Assembly (NCBI RefSeq): GCF_028330965.1
Contig: NZ_JAQMUB010000092.1
Coordinates: forward strand, 1 to 64,000
DNA length: 64,000 nucleotides
Source: Oscillatoria sp. CS-180
GTDB lineage: Bacteria; Cyanobacteriota; Cyanobacteriia; Phormidesmidales; Phormidesmidaceae
Reading direction: 5' to 3'
In this document: piece by piece, positions 8,535 through 16,528 of the stretch
Position numbering within the stretch: the stretch's first letter is position 1
Layout: the number at the start of each line of letters is the position of its first letter
The notes under the pieces: model-generated
Databases searched by the model: none
What the model saw: the letters and a program-made list of their open reading frames with translations, nothing else
Told to the model about the DNA's origin: nothing
Translations under genes and position numbers: made by a program

Positions 8535-9074
8535 ATGGCGTATACCTGCGAAATCAGCTCAGGGCAGCGGCTCTATTTGGAGAACAGTGGAGAGCAAACA
8601 GCTGTAACTCTGGCTTCCAGCAGCACGGGGCAGCAGCAACAGTCCAGTAGTCAATTCACGACTGGAGCATGGACCGCACCACCTGAAGCCTTTCAAACCG
8701 CTGCAGGAGTTGTTATCAAACTCACGACGACTCAAGGTGTTCAGCATTTGCAAGTGCAGGGTAATCAAATGGGACTAGTGACGGACCATCCTGTTCCAGG
8801 CAGTGCTCAGCAGATGCAAATGAGCACCAATGTCGCTATGCCTAGCAACACTATGCCGCCGATGGAATCTATGCCGCCCATGCAGCCTATGCGAATGGGA
8901 GACATGGAAATGAGTCTGAATCCCATGCAGATGCGAATGGGCAATATGGAAATGCAGATGGGTAAGTCTGTTAAGCGTTCGCCTGGCAAAACCAACTTTT
9001 GTAGTCAGTGTGGAACGCCGGTAAAACCCAGCGATCGCTTCTGTGCTAACTGCGGCCATCAGTTACAGGACTAG
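8535..9074 (+). CDS. Zinc-ribbon protein with methionine-rich linker
   Basis: A 179-residue soluble protein in three parts. Residues 1-85 form a conserved cyanobacterial beta-rich domain (YTCEISSGQRLYLEN, GQQQQSSSQFTTGAWTAPPE). Residues about 95-145 are extremely Met-rich, with near-repeats such as MRMGDMEM and MRMGNMEM. The C-terminus is a zinc ribbon, FCSQCGTPVKPSDRFCANCG. The ATG at 8535 fits the family start; an ATG at 8505 would add ten residues. Function unknown; Met clusters plus a zinc ribbon suggest metal binding, which is an inference only. Confidence 0.8.
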   Translation: MAYTCEISSGQRLYLENSGEQTAVTLASSSTGQQQQSSSQFTTGAWTAPPEAFQTAAGVVIKLTTTQGVQHLQVQGNQMGLVTDHPVPGSAQQMQMSTNVAMPSNTMPPMESMPPMQPMRMGDMEMSLNPMQMRMGNMEMQMGKSVKRSPGKTNFCSQCGTPVKPSDRFCANCGHQLQD

Positions 9075-9077
9075 CGA

Positions 9078-9470
9078 TTAGGCGCGATCGCTCTTCATCT
9101 CTGCAATGACGGGGTCAAACCCATCGGGAAAATGAGTTTCAGCGGGATCGTAATCAGCACCGTGAAAGTCAGCATCAGTCAAGGTTGCCTGCCGCAAGTC
9201 CGTGCCAATCAACATGGACCCTCTGAGATTGGCACCGCTGAGATCAGCGCCGCTAAGCGAGGCATAGCTGAGATCAGCACCGCGCAAATTGGCTTGACTG
9301 AGGTTGGCTTCGTTCAATTCCGCGTAGCTCAAATCAGCCCCCTTTAGATTGCTTTCTTGCAAATCAGCCTGATTGAGACATAGGCCAGAAAAAGCACGTT
9401 GTCCGTAAGCGTAGGCTGCCAACAACGTTTCAGCCTCTTCAATCTCAGATACGTTTTTGAAGACAGACAT
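9078..9470 (-). CDS. Pentapeptide-repeat protein
   Basis: A 130-residue protein with a helical N-terminal segment (EIEEAETLLAAYAYGQRAFSG) followed by about fifteen consecutive A(D/N)LxxA-type pentapeptides (NLKGADLSYAELNEANLSQA and onwards) up to DADFHGADYDP. This should fold as a right-handed quadrilateral beta-helix. No signal peptide or enzyme domain. Such proteins are abundant in cyanobacteria and their roles are mostly unknown. Its stop lies 3 bp from the stop of the convergent zinc-ribbon gene. Confidence 0.93.
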   Translation of the reverse strand: MSVFKNVSEIEEAETLLAAYAYGQRAFSGLCLNQADLQESNLKGADLSYAELNEANLSQANLRGADLSYASLSGADLSGANLRGSMLIGTDLRQATLTDADFHGADYDPAETHFPDGFDPVIAEMKSDRA

Positions 9471-9544
9471 CGGAAAACCCTCACAAAACAGACTTGTTCA
9501 CTCGTTAGTAGTGATGTTTACCTCCAAGCCCGCCCCGTCCCCAG

Positions 9545-10306
9545 TTAAGGTAAATGATGAGCATAGGGCTGACTTAGAAACAGTGCTCGTTCGCCCCTGC
9601 GTCGCTTGACTAAGCCGGGCAAGGTTTGTCCACCAGCCTTGACCCACCGAGGAAACTCATCAGCCGCGCCTTGATAATCTCCGGCATTGAGCTTTCTCAA
9701 TAGCGTGGACCCTTCCAGAGCACCTACTCCCAAGTTAAAGGCAAAGGAGACTAAAGCGGAAAACTGATTGCTATTGACAGGCACTTTGACCGCATTGCGA
9801 ACGCCATTCTCAAAATACCGAAGATCTTTTCTGAGAATCGCCTCAGCTTCAGCTTCTGTGATGGTCTGTCCAGCATAGACTTGGGGATCCCCTGCCGCCG
9901 AGGTATGTCCATAACCAATCGTCCAAACGCCAACAGAGTCCTGATAAGCAGTCAGTTCCAACCCTTCAGAGCGTTTGACAATAGTCAGTCCATCATCGTT
10001 GATGCGGTCGGTTCCTGAAGTCGAGGCGGGCGGTGCCGGGGTGCTGAAAGAGTCCAGTACAGATGAAGGCGGGGGGGCAGGGGGAGGCGTTGGCGGTGTC
10101 GGCTTTTGCGGTGGCTCTGGCCCACTCAAAGAGACTGTCATCGCTCTAGGATAGTCAGGACGAGTAAACCATGAACGGATAGCGGATACGTTCAGAACTT
10201 GCTCTTGTGGGTTCGTCGAAGAGGGATATTTCGTGAGACGGGAAATCCAATAGCCGCCTTCCATTAAATAAATCGCTTTACTCGTTTCTTTAATCCAAGT
10301 ACCCAT
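9545..10306 (-). CDS. T4-type lysozyme (GH24), tandem copy 2
   Basis: A 253-residue muramidase that should cleave MurNAc-GlcNAc bonds. Residues 1-60 form a conserved N-terminal module (MGTWIKETSKAIYLMEGGYW start, AIRSWFTRPDYPRAMTVSL end), then a Pro-rich linker (about 62-100) and a GH24 domain to the C-terminus. The T4-lysozyme catalytic triad is present as Glu114 (SEGLE), Asp123 (YQDSVG) and Thr129 (WTIGYGHT). There is no signal peptide, so export would need a holin-like route, lysis or another pathway. A close paralogue lies 242 bp upstream on the same strand. No phage structural gene is nearby. Confidence 0.92.
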   Translation of the reverse strand: MGTWIKETSKAIYLMEGGYWISRLTKYPSSTNPQEQVLNVSAIRSWFTRPDYPRAMTVSLSGPEPPQKPTPPTPPPAPPPSSVLDSFSTPAPPASTSGTDRINDDGLTIVKRSEGLELTAYQDSVGVWTIGYGHTSAAGDPQVYAGQTITEAEAEAILRKDLRYFENGVRNAVKVPVNSNQFSALVSFAFNLGVGALEGSTLLRKLNAGDYQGAADEFPRWVKAGGQTLPGLVKRRRGERALFLSQPYAHHLP

Positions 10307-10548
10307 GTAATTGTCCTAACTAATAGCGAGATCTGGCATTAACTATTTTGATGAGATGTTTCAGTGACCTTTAGTCCTGGGCGCAGTATCAAAATGGTTG
10401 GCAGCCTCGTCTTAGCTAAAGAAGCGACTGCTGTAGACCATCCCTGTATGCCGCGATCGCAACAATAGCCTTAATTCTCATATCAACAAACTTTCCCGAA
10501 AACTATCTTGAAATTGCGTCCATGCCCTTCCTGGCAATCGAAGTCGCT

Positions 10549-11253
10549 CTATAGGTAAACGGTGTAGTCCTGACTCAAGAACAAAGCTCTTTCGGCGTCG
10601 CGGCGACGAACCAACCCCAACAGCGTTTCTCCTCCAGCTTTGACCCACCGGGGCAGCTGATCAGCAGCACCCTGATAGTCTCCCGTATTGAGTAACCTCA
10701 AAAGTGTTGAGGTCCGCAAAGCGCCTACTCCGACGTTAAAGCTGAAGGAGACCAAAGCAGAAAATTGGTTGCTGTTGAGCGGCACCGTAACCACATCGCG
10801 AACGCCATTCTCAAAAATCCCCAGATCTTTCTTCAGGATGGCTTCCGCTTCCGCTTCTGTGATGGTTTGTCCGGCATAAACCGTTGGCGGCCCTGCGGCT
10901 GACGTATGGCCATAGCCAATGGTCCAAACTCCCACAGAATCTTGATAGGCTCTCAGCTCTAAACCCTCAAAATGTTTGATAATTCGCAGGCCATCGCGGT
11001 TGATTTGGTCATTCCGAGACACGGGTGGTGGTGTCAGCGGAGCCGGTTTTTGCGGAGGTTCTTTAGAGCTTTGAATGGAAACTGTCATAGCTCGGGGATA
11101 ATCATCGCGGAGAAACCACGAGCGAATGGCTCCAATGTTGAGAACTTGCTCATTAGGATTTGTTGCAGAGGGATATTTGCTGAGACGCGAAATCCAATAG
11201 CCCCCCTCCATAAGGTAGATTGCTTTACTAGTCTCTTTGATCCAAGTACCCAT
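10549..11253 (-). CDS. T4-type lysozyme (GH24), tandem copy 1
   Basis: A 234-residue paralogue of the neighbouring lysozyme, with the same N-terminal module, a shorter Pro-rich linker (about 62-80) and a full GH24 domain. Catalytic residues are Glu96 (FEGLE), Asp105 (YQDSVG) and Thr111 (WTIGYGHT). The two N-terminal modules are nearly identical over 60 residues while the linkers differ, which points to a local duplication followed by linker change. No signal peptide. Separate promoters are likely given the 242-bp spacing. Confidence 0.92.
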   Translation of the reverse strand: MGTWIKETSKAIYLMEGGYWISRLSKYPSATNPNEQVLNIGAIRSWFLRDDYPRAMTVSIQSSKEPPQKPAPLTPPPVSRNDQINRDGLRIIKHFEGLELRAYQDSVGVWTIGYGHTSAAGPPTVYAGQTITEAEAEAILKKDLGIFENGVRDVVTVPLNSNQFSALVSFSFNVGVGALRTSTLLRLLNTGDYQGAADQLPRWVKAGGETLLGLVRRRDAERALFLSQDYTVYL

Positions 11254-11625
11254 GCGAATTCTCCCTGAAGCGTGTAACCAAACAAGTCGTTAGGGTTAGG
11301 ATAAATAGCTTCTAATTGGCTTAACCATTAAAAGGATAATTGCCAGTCTGCAAGTATCCCAGTGACCTGAAGCTGCCTCAGTTTAGTCCACATGCATTGC
11401 AAATAGCGCACAACTGTGGCAAAAAGGCCCTGAATTCATTAGTGGAATCTGTAGTATAGGTGGCGGTCTACGCTTCGTATAAATAAAACAGCCACATTCT
11501 TGACAAAAGCGGCTGATTCTTGAATTTGCCCTTAAGTTCCGTCTCAAAACTTATGGATGGGTAAGAGTTTCTCTTGCACAGCCGTTAAGATAATTGAAGG
11601 CCTGAAAATCTGGAGTAGTCGCCTT
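11254..11625. other. Divergent intergenic region between lysozyme and M16 peptidase genes
   Basis: About 370 bp separate the lysozyme start from the peptidase ATG. It must carry both promoters. Translation of the last 69 bp continues in frame with the peptidase but does not look conserved. No repeat or RNA gene was recognised. Confidence 0.4.
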
Positions 11626-12936
11626 ATGACTTCCGCGATCGCCGTTAATTCTCCTCAACAGTCTTTAACGGCACCGACCGTTCGACGTTTGAGCAATGGG
11701 CTAACTATCATTGCTGAGCAAATCCCCGTCGAAGCTGTCAACCTCAGTCTTTGGTTCCGCGTCGGATCGGCGATCGAATCGGGCACTATCAACGGCATGG
11801 CCCACTTTTTGGAACACATGATTTTCAAAGGGACGTCACGGCTTCCGGTAGGGGAATTTGAACGACGGATCGAGGCCCACGGCGGTATCACCAACGCGGC
11901 GACTAGTCAGGACTATACCCAGTTTTTCATCACTTCCGCCCCTCAAGATTTTGCATCCTTAGCCCCTTTGCAGATCGAACTCGTGATGAACCCGTTGCTG
12001 ACAGACGAGGAGTTCGAACGAGAGCGTTCTGTCATTTTGGAAGAAATTTCGCGAGCTAACGATAACCCGCGTCGCCGCACTTTTTATCGTTCAATGGAGG
12101 TGGCCTTTGAGCGACTGCCGTATCGTCGCCCTGTTTTGGGCCCTGAATCGGTAATCGAGCGTTTGACTGCGCAGCAGATGCGTGAGTTCCATGCTTACTG
12201 GTATCAGCCAGAGCGGATTACTGCTGTTGCTGTGGGTAACTTGCCAGTTGAAACCCTGATCCAAACCGTAGCTGATGGATTTGACCAGGCACTTGCTTTT
12301 CGCTCTGCGAACCCCATTACCCGCTACAGCGACGCCAATATCTATCGGTCTGCACCTGAAAGCCCTTTTACCACTGTGCAGCGCCATGACCACGTTGATC
12401 CGGCTTTTCAACAAGCTCGGCTAGTGCTCAACTGGCGTGTTCCTGGACTAGCGGACTTTGAGAAAACTAGCGTCCTCGACGTACTATCCTCCGTTTTAGG
12501 TCGGGGTCGTATGTCCAGACTGGTTCAAGATTTGCGTCAAGAGCAGCAGCTGGTTACCAGCATTTCCGCAAGTAATCTGGCGTATTGGCAGCAGGGTGTT
12601 TTTAGTATTGCTGCACAGCTGCCCGAAGAAAACTTAGAAGCGGTCGAGGCAGCTATTACCAACCACATTGCGGAAATCCGTGAGCGATCTATTACAGCTA
12701 CAGAGTTACAGCGGATTCAGACTCAAGTTGCGAATCGTTATATTTTTGGGAGCGAAAGTCCAAGCGATCGCGCGGGGCTTTATGGTTACTATCAAACGCT
12801 GACAGGGCAGCTTAATCACGCATTGTCCTATCCTGAAAAAGTTCAGCGCCTGACCCCAGCCGATATCCAAGCAGCCGCACAGGAATATCTATCAGCCGAT
12901 GCTTATGGTGTGGTGACGATTCGGCCAGGATCATAA
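11626..12936 (+). CDS. M16-family zinc peptidase (active subunit type)
   Basis: A 436-residue pitrilysin/MPP-like metallopeptidase. The inverted zinc motif HFLEH lies at residues 60-64, with the distal glutamate in ERERSVILEEI, and AHGGITNAATSQDYTQF follows as in active M16B enzymes. The C-terminal half is the second, non-catalytic M16 fold with the R/Y region (DRAGLYGYYQTL). Such proteins clear peptides in the cytoplasm or periplasm. The ATG at 11626 is chosen because the preceding 23 codons do not resemble the family. A fructosamine-kinase-like gene starts 25 bp after its stop, suggesting one operon. Confidence 0.93.
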   Translation: MTSAIAVNSPQQSLTAPTVRRLSNGLTIIAEQIPVEAVNLSLWFRVGSAIESGTINGMAHFLEHMIFKGTSRLPVGEFERRIEAHGGITNAATSQDYTQFFITSAPQDFASLAPLQIELVMNPLLTDEEFERERSVILEEISRANDNPRRRTFYRSMEVAFERLPYRRPVLGPESVIERLTAQQMREFHAYWYQPERITAVAVGNLPVETLIQTVADGFDQALAFRSANPITRYSDANIYRSAPESPFTTVQRHDHVDPAFQQARLVLNWRVPGLADFEKTSVLDVLSSVLGRGRMSRLVQDLRQEQQLVTSISASNLAYWQQGVFSIAAQLPEENLEAVEAAITNHIAEIRERSITATELQRIQTQVANRYIFGSESPSDRAGLYGYYQTLTGQLNHALSYPEKVQRLTPADIQAAAQEYLSADAYGVVTIRPGS

Positions 12937-12961
12937 AAATGCCTCTCCCATATCCCCGCCT

Positions 12962-13828
12962 ATGTGGAACTCTATTGCCCAAGAGATTACCCGCGCTACT
13001 AAAAACCCTTTTGACATTCAAGACCGCCGTAGCATTGGTGGTGGCAGTATCAATCAGGCCTATCGCCTATCAGACGGCGATCGCAATTACTTCGTAAAAC
13101 TCAATCGAGCAGCCCAGTACGGCATGTTTGAAGCGGAAGCTTTGGGCCTGAAGGAGATCGCTGATAGCAATACCATCCGAGTTCCCCGTCCGATCTGCTG
13201 GGGCACGGCAAACGGCTCAGCCTATATTGTGATGGAATATTTGCCGTTAGGGAATAGCAGCCGACAAGCTTGGTATCAAATGGGTCAAGATCTTGCGGCA
13301 ATGCATCGCGTAATCAGCGATCGCGGTTTCGGCTGGCAGCGAGATAATACTATTGGCGATACCCCTCAAAAAAATCCTTGGATCGAAGATTGGGTAACGT
13401 TCTATACCGAATATCGTCTGCGCTACCAGTTTCAGCTAGCTAACCGTCGAGGTCATTTTCCTCAGCAGGATGCTTTATTGGCCGCAATCCCTTCTCTCTT
13501 ATCAGGACATGACCCTGAACCATCACTCGTGCATGGCGATTTGTGGTCAGGCAATGCGTCGGTGATGGCGGATGGCACCCCAGTGATTCTGGACCCAGCT
13601 ACCTATTATGGCGATCGCGAAGTCGATTTAGCTATGACCGAAGTATTCGGCGGCTTTCCAAATGCTTTTTACGAAGGCTACCAAGCGACTTATCCCTTAG
13701 AAGACGGGTATGAAATACGCAAGATACTTTACAACCTATATCACATACTGAATCACTTCAATCTCTTTGGAGGTGGCTATGGGTCGCAGGCTAGTAGTAT
13801 GTGCGATCGTCTACTACGCTACATCTAA
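12962..13828 (+). CDS. Fructosamine kinase family protein
   Basis: A 288-residue APH-fold kinase of the fructosamine/ribulosamine-3-kinase family, which phosphorylates sugar adducts on glycated proteins so they fall off. Seen: the glycine-rich GGGSINQAYRL, the ATP-binding lysine in YFVKLN, the catalytic loop HGDLWSGN at about 191-198, the metal-binding ILDPATYYGDREVDLAM, and the C-terminal YNLYHILNHFNLFGGGY. Complete in length. It sits 25 bp downstream of the M16 peptidase, so the two may both serve protein quality control. Confidence 0.93.
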   Translation: MWNSIAQEITRATKNPFDIQDRRSIGGGSINQAYRLSDGDRNYFVKLNRAAQYGMFEAEALGLKEIADSNTIRVPRPICWGTANGSAYIVMEYLPLGNSSRQAWYQMGQDLAAMHRVISDRGFGWQRDNTIGDTPQKNPWIEDWVTFYTEYRLRYQFQLANRRGHFPQQDALLAAIPSLLSGHDPEPSLVHGDLWSGNASVMADGTPVILDPATYYGDREVDLAMTEVFGGFPNAFYEGYQATYPLEDGYEIRKILYNLYHILNHFNLFGGGYGSQASSMCDRLLRYI

Positions 13829-13913
13829 AACTCACTAGATAGAATTTCATACATCTAAACTATTGCTCTACTTGTAGAGTTGCTGAAGTAACGCAATCGT
13901 TCAGGGTTGGACT

Positions 13914-14885
13914 ATGACAAACAGCAATATGATTTCAAATAGTGAAGTATCTGAGCTAGACAAAGATCACTTATCAAAAATAGATTCTGTCAAGAAAGAC
14001 AAGAAAAAAGGGACTAAAAAGAAGAAAAGAAAAGATCACCAATACGACACTTTGAAGAATTCAGAACGCAAGGTTTTTCACCATATTTCCGAAGCAGAAG
14101 GTAGTTCAAAACTACCCAAAAAGTTTTATGAAAAAGAGCTAGCGCGGCTGCAAGTAGAACTGGTCAAAATGCAATATTGGGTGAAGCAGACAGGCACTCG
14201 CATTGTGATTTTGTTTGAAGGTCGTGATGCTGCCGGAAAGGGGGGCACTATCAAACGCATCACAGAACCCCTAAATCCCCGGGGATGCCGAATTGTGGCA
14301 CTGGGAACACCGAGCGATCGCGAAAAAACACAGTGGTATTTTCAGCGCTATATCACTCATCTTCCTGCTGGTGGTGAAATCGTTTGCTTTGACCGCAGCT
14401 GGTACAACCGGGCCGGAGTAGAGCGTGTCATGGGATTCTGCACCGACGAAGAGTACGAAGAATTCATGCAGACTTGCCCACAGTTTGAACGAATGCTCGT
14501 TAGATCCGGCATTATCCTGCTGAAATATTGGTTCTCTGTCAGCGACGAAGAACAAGAGCGTCGGTTTCAATCGCGTCTGACCGATCCAGCTCGTCGCTGG
14601 AAGCTAAGTCCAATGGATGTCGAATCTCGCAATCGATGGGTAGAGTATTCTCGGGCTAAAGACGCGATGTTTGCCCGCACAAACATTCCAGAAGCCCCTT
14701 GGTTCACGGTCGAAGCCGATGACAAAAAACGCGCTCGTCTCAACTGCATTAGCCATCTTCTCAGCAAAATACCCTACGTGGACATGACGCCCGACCCCAT
14801 AGAGCTACCTCCCCGCAAGGATGCTCCCGTCGATTACGTCCGCTCTCCCATTAACGAGCAGTTTTTCGTTCCTCGGAAATATTAA
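13914..14885 (+). CDS. ppk2: Polyphosphate kinase 2
   Basis: A 323-residue PPK2-family enzyme that transfers phosphate between polyphosphate and nucleoside di- or monophosphates. The core has Walker A GRDAAGKG at 103-110, the lid region with NPRGCRIVALGTPSDREK, and Walker B FDRSWYNR at 159-166. The first 60 residues are unusual: a Lys-dense stretch (KKDKKKGTKKKKRK, about 27-40), plausibly a polyphosphate-binding or localisation tail. It is single-domain and followed by an intrinsic terminator. Which nucleotide it prefers cannot be read from the sequence. Confidence 0.94.
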   Translation: MTNSNMISNSEVSELDKDHLSKIDSVKKDKKKGTKKKKRKDHQYDTLKNSERKVFHHISEAEGSSKLPKKFYEKELARLQVELVKMQYWVKQTGTRIVILFEGRDAAGKGGTIKRITEPLNPRGCRIVALGTPSDREKTQWYFQRYITHLPAGGEIVCFDRSWYNRAGVERVMGFCTDEEYEEFMQTCPQFERMLVRSGIILLKYWFSVSDEEQERRFQSRLTDPARRWKLSPMDVESRNRWVEYSRAKDAMFARTNIPEAPWFTVEADDKKRARLNCISHLLSKIPYVDMTPDPIELPPRKDAPVDYVRSPINEQFFVPRKY

Positions 14886-15022
14886 AAGCGCTTTACGCTT
14901 TCGCTTAATCCTAGCAGAAGAGAAATGGGATTTATATTGAAGTCAAAAAAGAGAAACAGTGGTTCCCTACTGATGCATCCAGGTCAAAATAGTGAGTCCT
15001 GTAAGTAGGTCTTAAACAAGAG

Positions 15023-15054
15023 AAACCCAACGACTTAATAGTTCCGTTGGGTTT
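15023..15054. terminator. Rho-independent-type hairpin between ppk2 and the stress-protein gene
   Basis: AAACCCAACG at 15023-15032 pairs perfectly with CGTTGGGTTT at 15045-15054 around a 12-base loop. It lies between two convergent genes and can serve both strands. Confidence 0.8.
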
Positions 15055-15107
15055 CAAAATGTCAGCTCAACCTACATTTTTGGGGCTATCGCCATCAAGT
15101 CAATTCT

Positions 15108-15662
15108 TTAGCGATAAACGTCCCAATCACGGATGCCATTGTCGTTGAGAATAGTCTCAGCCGCTCGAATCTCTTGCTCCGTCCCTTCAACCATGACGAG
15201 GTACTCATTGTTGTTGTAAACGCGATCGTTGTAGTAGTTTGCGCGATCTTCAGGAATACCCCAGCCAATGAGTGCACCCAGCAAACCACCACTCGCAGCA
15301 CCAATACCGCCACCAAGCAGCGTATTTGCTAACAAAAAGCCAATTTCAGCGGCAGGTCCAACACCCGGAATTGCCAGAATACCGAGACTACCAATTAGAC
15401 CAATCGCACCACCTGTAGCAGCACCGGCAGTAGCACCGGCACCGGCACCGCCCTTTGCTTGTTCTGCCGAAGACTTGGCCTGATTATAAGTATCGTTACT
15501 GCCAGAAATTTCTCTCAGACCTTCACCAGCCTTGGCTACGACGGAAATATGATCCATGTTGAAGCCAGAATCCCGTAAGCGATGCATTGCTTGTTCCGCC
15601 CCAGAGCGATTTGAGAACAGTCCAACTGCACGCTGTTTTTGAACAGTGTTGGTAGCTACCAT
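15108..15662 (-). CDS. YflT-type general stress protein with glycine-rich hydrophobic core
   Basis: A 184-residue protein. Residues 1-50 form a heat-stress YflT-like domain (RAVGLFSNRSGAEQAMHRLRDSGF, HISVVAKAG). The middle (about 70-150) is a Gly/Ala-rich hydrophobic region with glycine-zipper character (GAGAGATAGAATGGAIGLIG, GGGIGAASGGLLGALIGWG), which could insert in membranes. The C-terminus has an ACT-like strand-helix-strand, EYLVMVEGTEQEIRAAETIL. The ATG at 15662 has GGAGG nearby upstream; an in-frame ATG further upstream is unlikely. Members are often stress-induced. Function unknown. Confidence 0.82.
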   Translation of the reverse strand: MVATNTVQKQRAVGLFSNRSGAEQAMHRLRDSGFNMDHISVVAKAGEGLREISGSNDTYNQAKSSAEQAKGGAGAGATAGAATGGAIGLIGSLGILAIPGVGPAAEIGFLLANTLLGGGIGAASGGLLGALIGWGIPEDRANYYNDRVYNNNEYLVMVEGTEQEIRAAETILNDNGIRDWDVYR

Positions 15663-15878
15663 AAAGAGTTTCCTCCAATTGAAAACATCACATAGCAAGC
15701 GCGACTGTTCGCCGCGATCGCCTGTAGTCACACCTTGACAGGAACGCGGCTGTTATGCCTTCGCCCAACAGTTAGATGACGAATTGACCGTAAGGGGGAA
15801 ACTTTTATGCCTTTGAAAAGGCTGGCTGTGCCGATTCCGCTGAACAAGACGGCAAGCACCCGTTTGAGAATGGCCGAG

Positions 15879-16442
15879 TTATTCGTCGGCCAAACGAATG
15901 ACTCGACAGGGGTTTCCAGCCGCCACAACTCTATCAGGAATGGATTTCGTAACGACGCTGCCGGCTCCAATCGTACTGTTGGGGCCGATGGTGACACCGG
16001 GACAGATGATCGCACCACCACCAATCCAAACGTTGTCCCAAATGGTGACGGGCGCGGCCATTTCTACCCCCGTTCGGCGGATTTCAGGAACGGTCGGGTG
16101 ATAGGCCGTATAGATCTGAACGTTCGGCGCAATCAGCACATCATCGCCAATGGTGACCCAGTTGCAGTCCAAAATCGTGCAGTTGAAATTGATGTAGAGA
16201 TTTCGCCCTGCCTTAATATGGCTGCCGTAGTCACAGTAAAACGGTGGACGAATTTCGCAATTTGGCCCGATCGCACCAAATAATGCTTGAACAAGCTCAA
16301 TTCGTTCTGCCAGGCTATCAGGCGGCAAGGTATTAAAAACCTGCAAATAGCGCTGAGCCGCCAAGTTCATCTCAACCAACTCCGGATCAGATGCTAGATA
16401 AGGCTCATTGGCAAGCATCTTTTCGCGTTCTGTTTTAGCCAT
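15879..16442 (-). CDS. Sugar O-acetyltransferase, maltose/galactoside acetyltransferase type
   Basis: A 187-residue acetyl-CoA-dependent acetyltransferase with an N-terminal Mac domain (EREKMLANEPYLASDPELVE) and a left-handed beta-helix built of hexapeptides. Active-site features include NFNCTILDCNWVTIGDDVLIAP, the catalytic His in YTAYHP, and WIGGGAIICPGVTIG. Family members acetylate galactosides, maltose or related sugars; the native substrate here is unknown. ATG at 16442 gives the family's standard start. Confidence 0.92.
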   Translation of the reverse strand: MAKTEREKMLANEPYLASDPELVEMNLAAQRYLQVFNTLPPDSLAERIELVQALFGAIGPNCEIRPPFYCDYGSHIKAGRNLYINFNCTILDCNWVTIGDDVLIAPNVQIYTAYHPTVPEIRRTGVEMAAPVTIWDNVWIGGGAIICPGVTIGPNSTIGAGSVVTKSIPDRVVAAGNPCRVIRLADE

Positions 16443-16528
16443 CGTTAAAAGAGGGGCATAGTACCGACATATCACCGATATAGTATTGAAGAACCACTTA
16501 CCTTTGTCAGTGAACTGCCTACGCCTGT

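Noticed and set aside
8775-9059. 94-codon His-rich antisense ORF
   Set aside because: It is the complement of the Met-rich repeat of the zinc-ribbon gene (CAT complements ATG), so the His richness is an artefact.
9545-11253. Prophage lysis cassette
   Set aside because: Two lysozymes are present but there is no holin, spanin, structural, integrase or attachment-site evidence nearby.
14990-15020. Possible glutamine riboswitch (glnA RNA) because of a GTAAGTAGGT string
   Set aside because: The other conserved parts of the motif are absent and the site is downstream of ppk2, not before a nitrogen gene.
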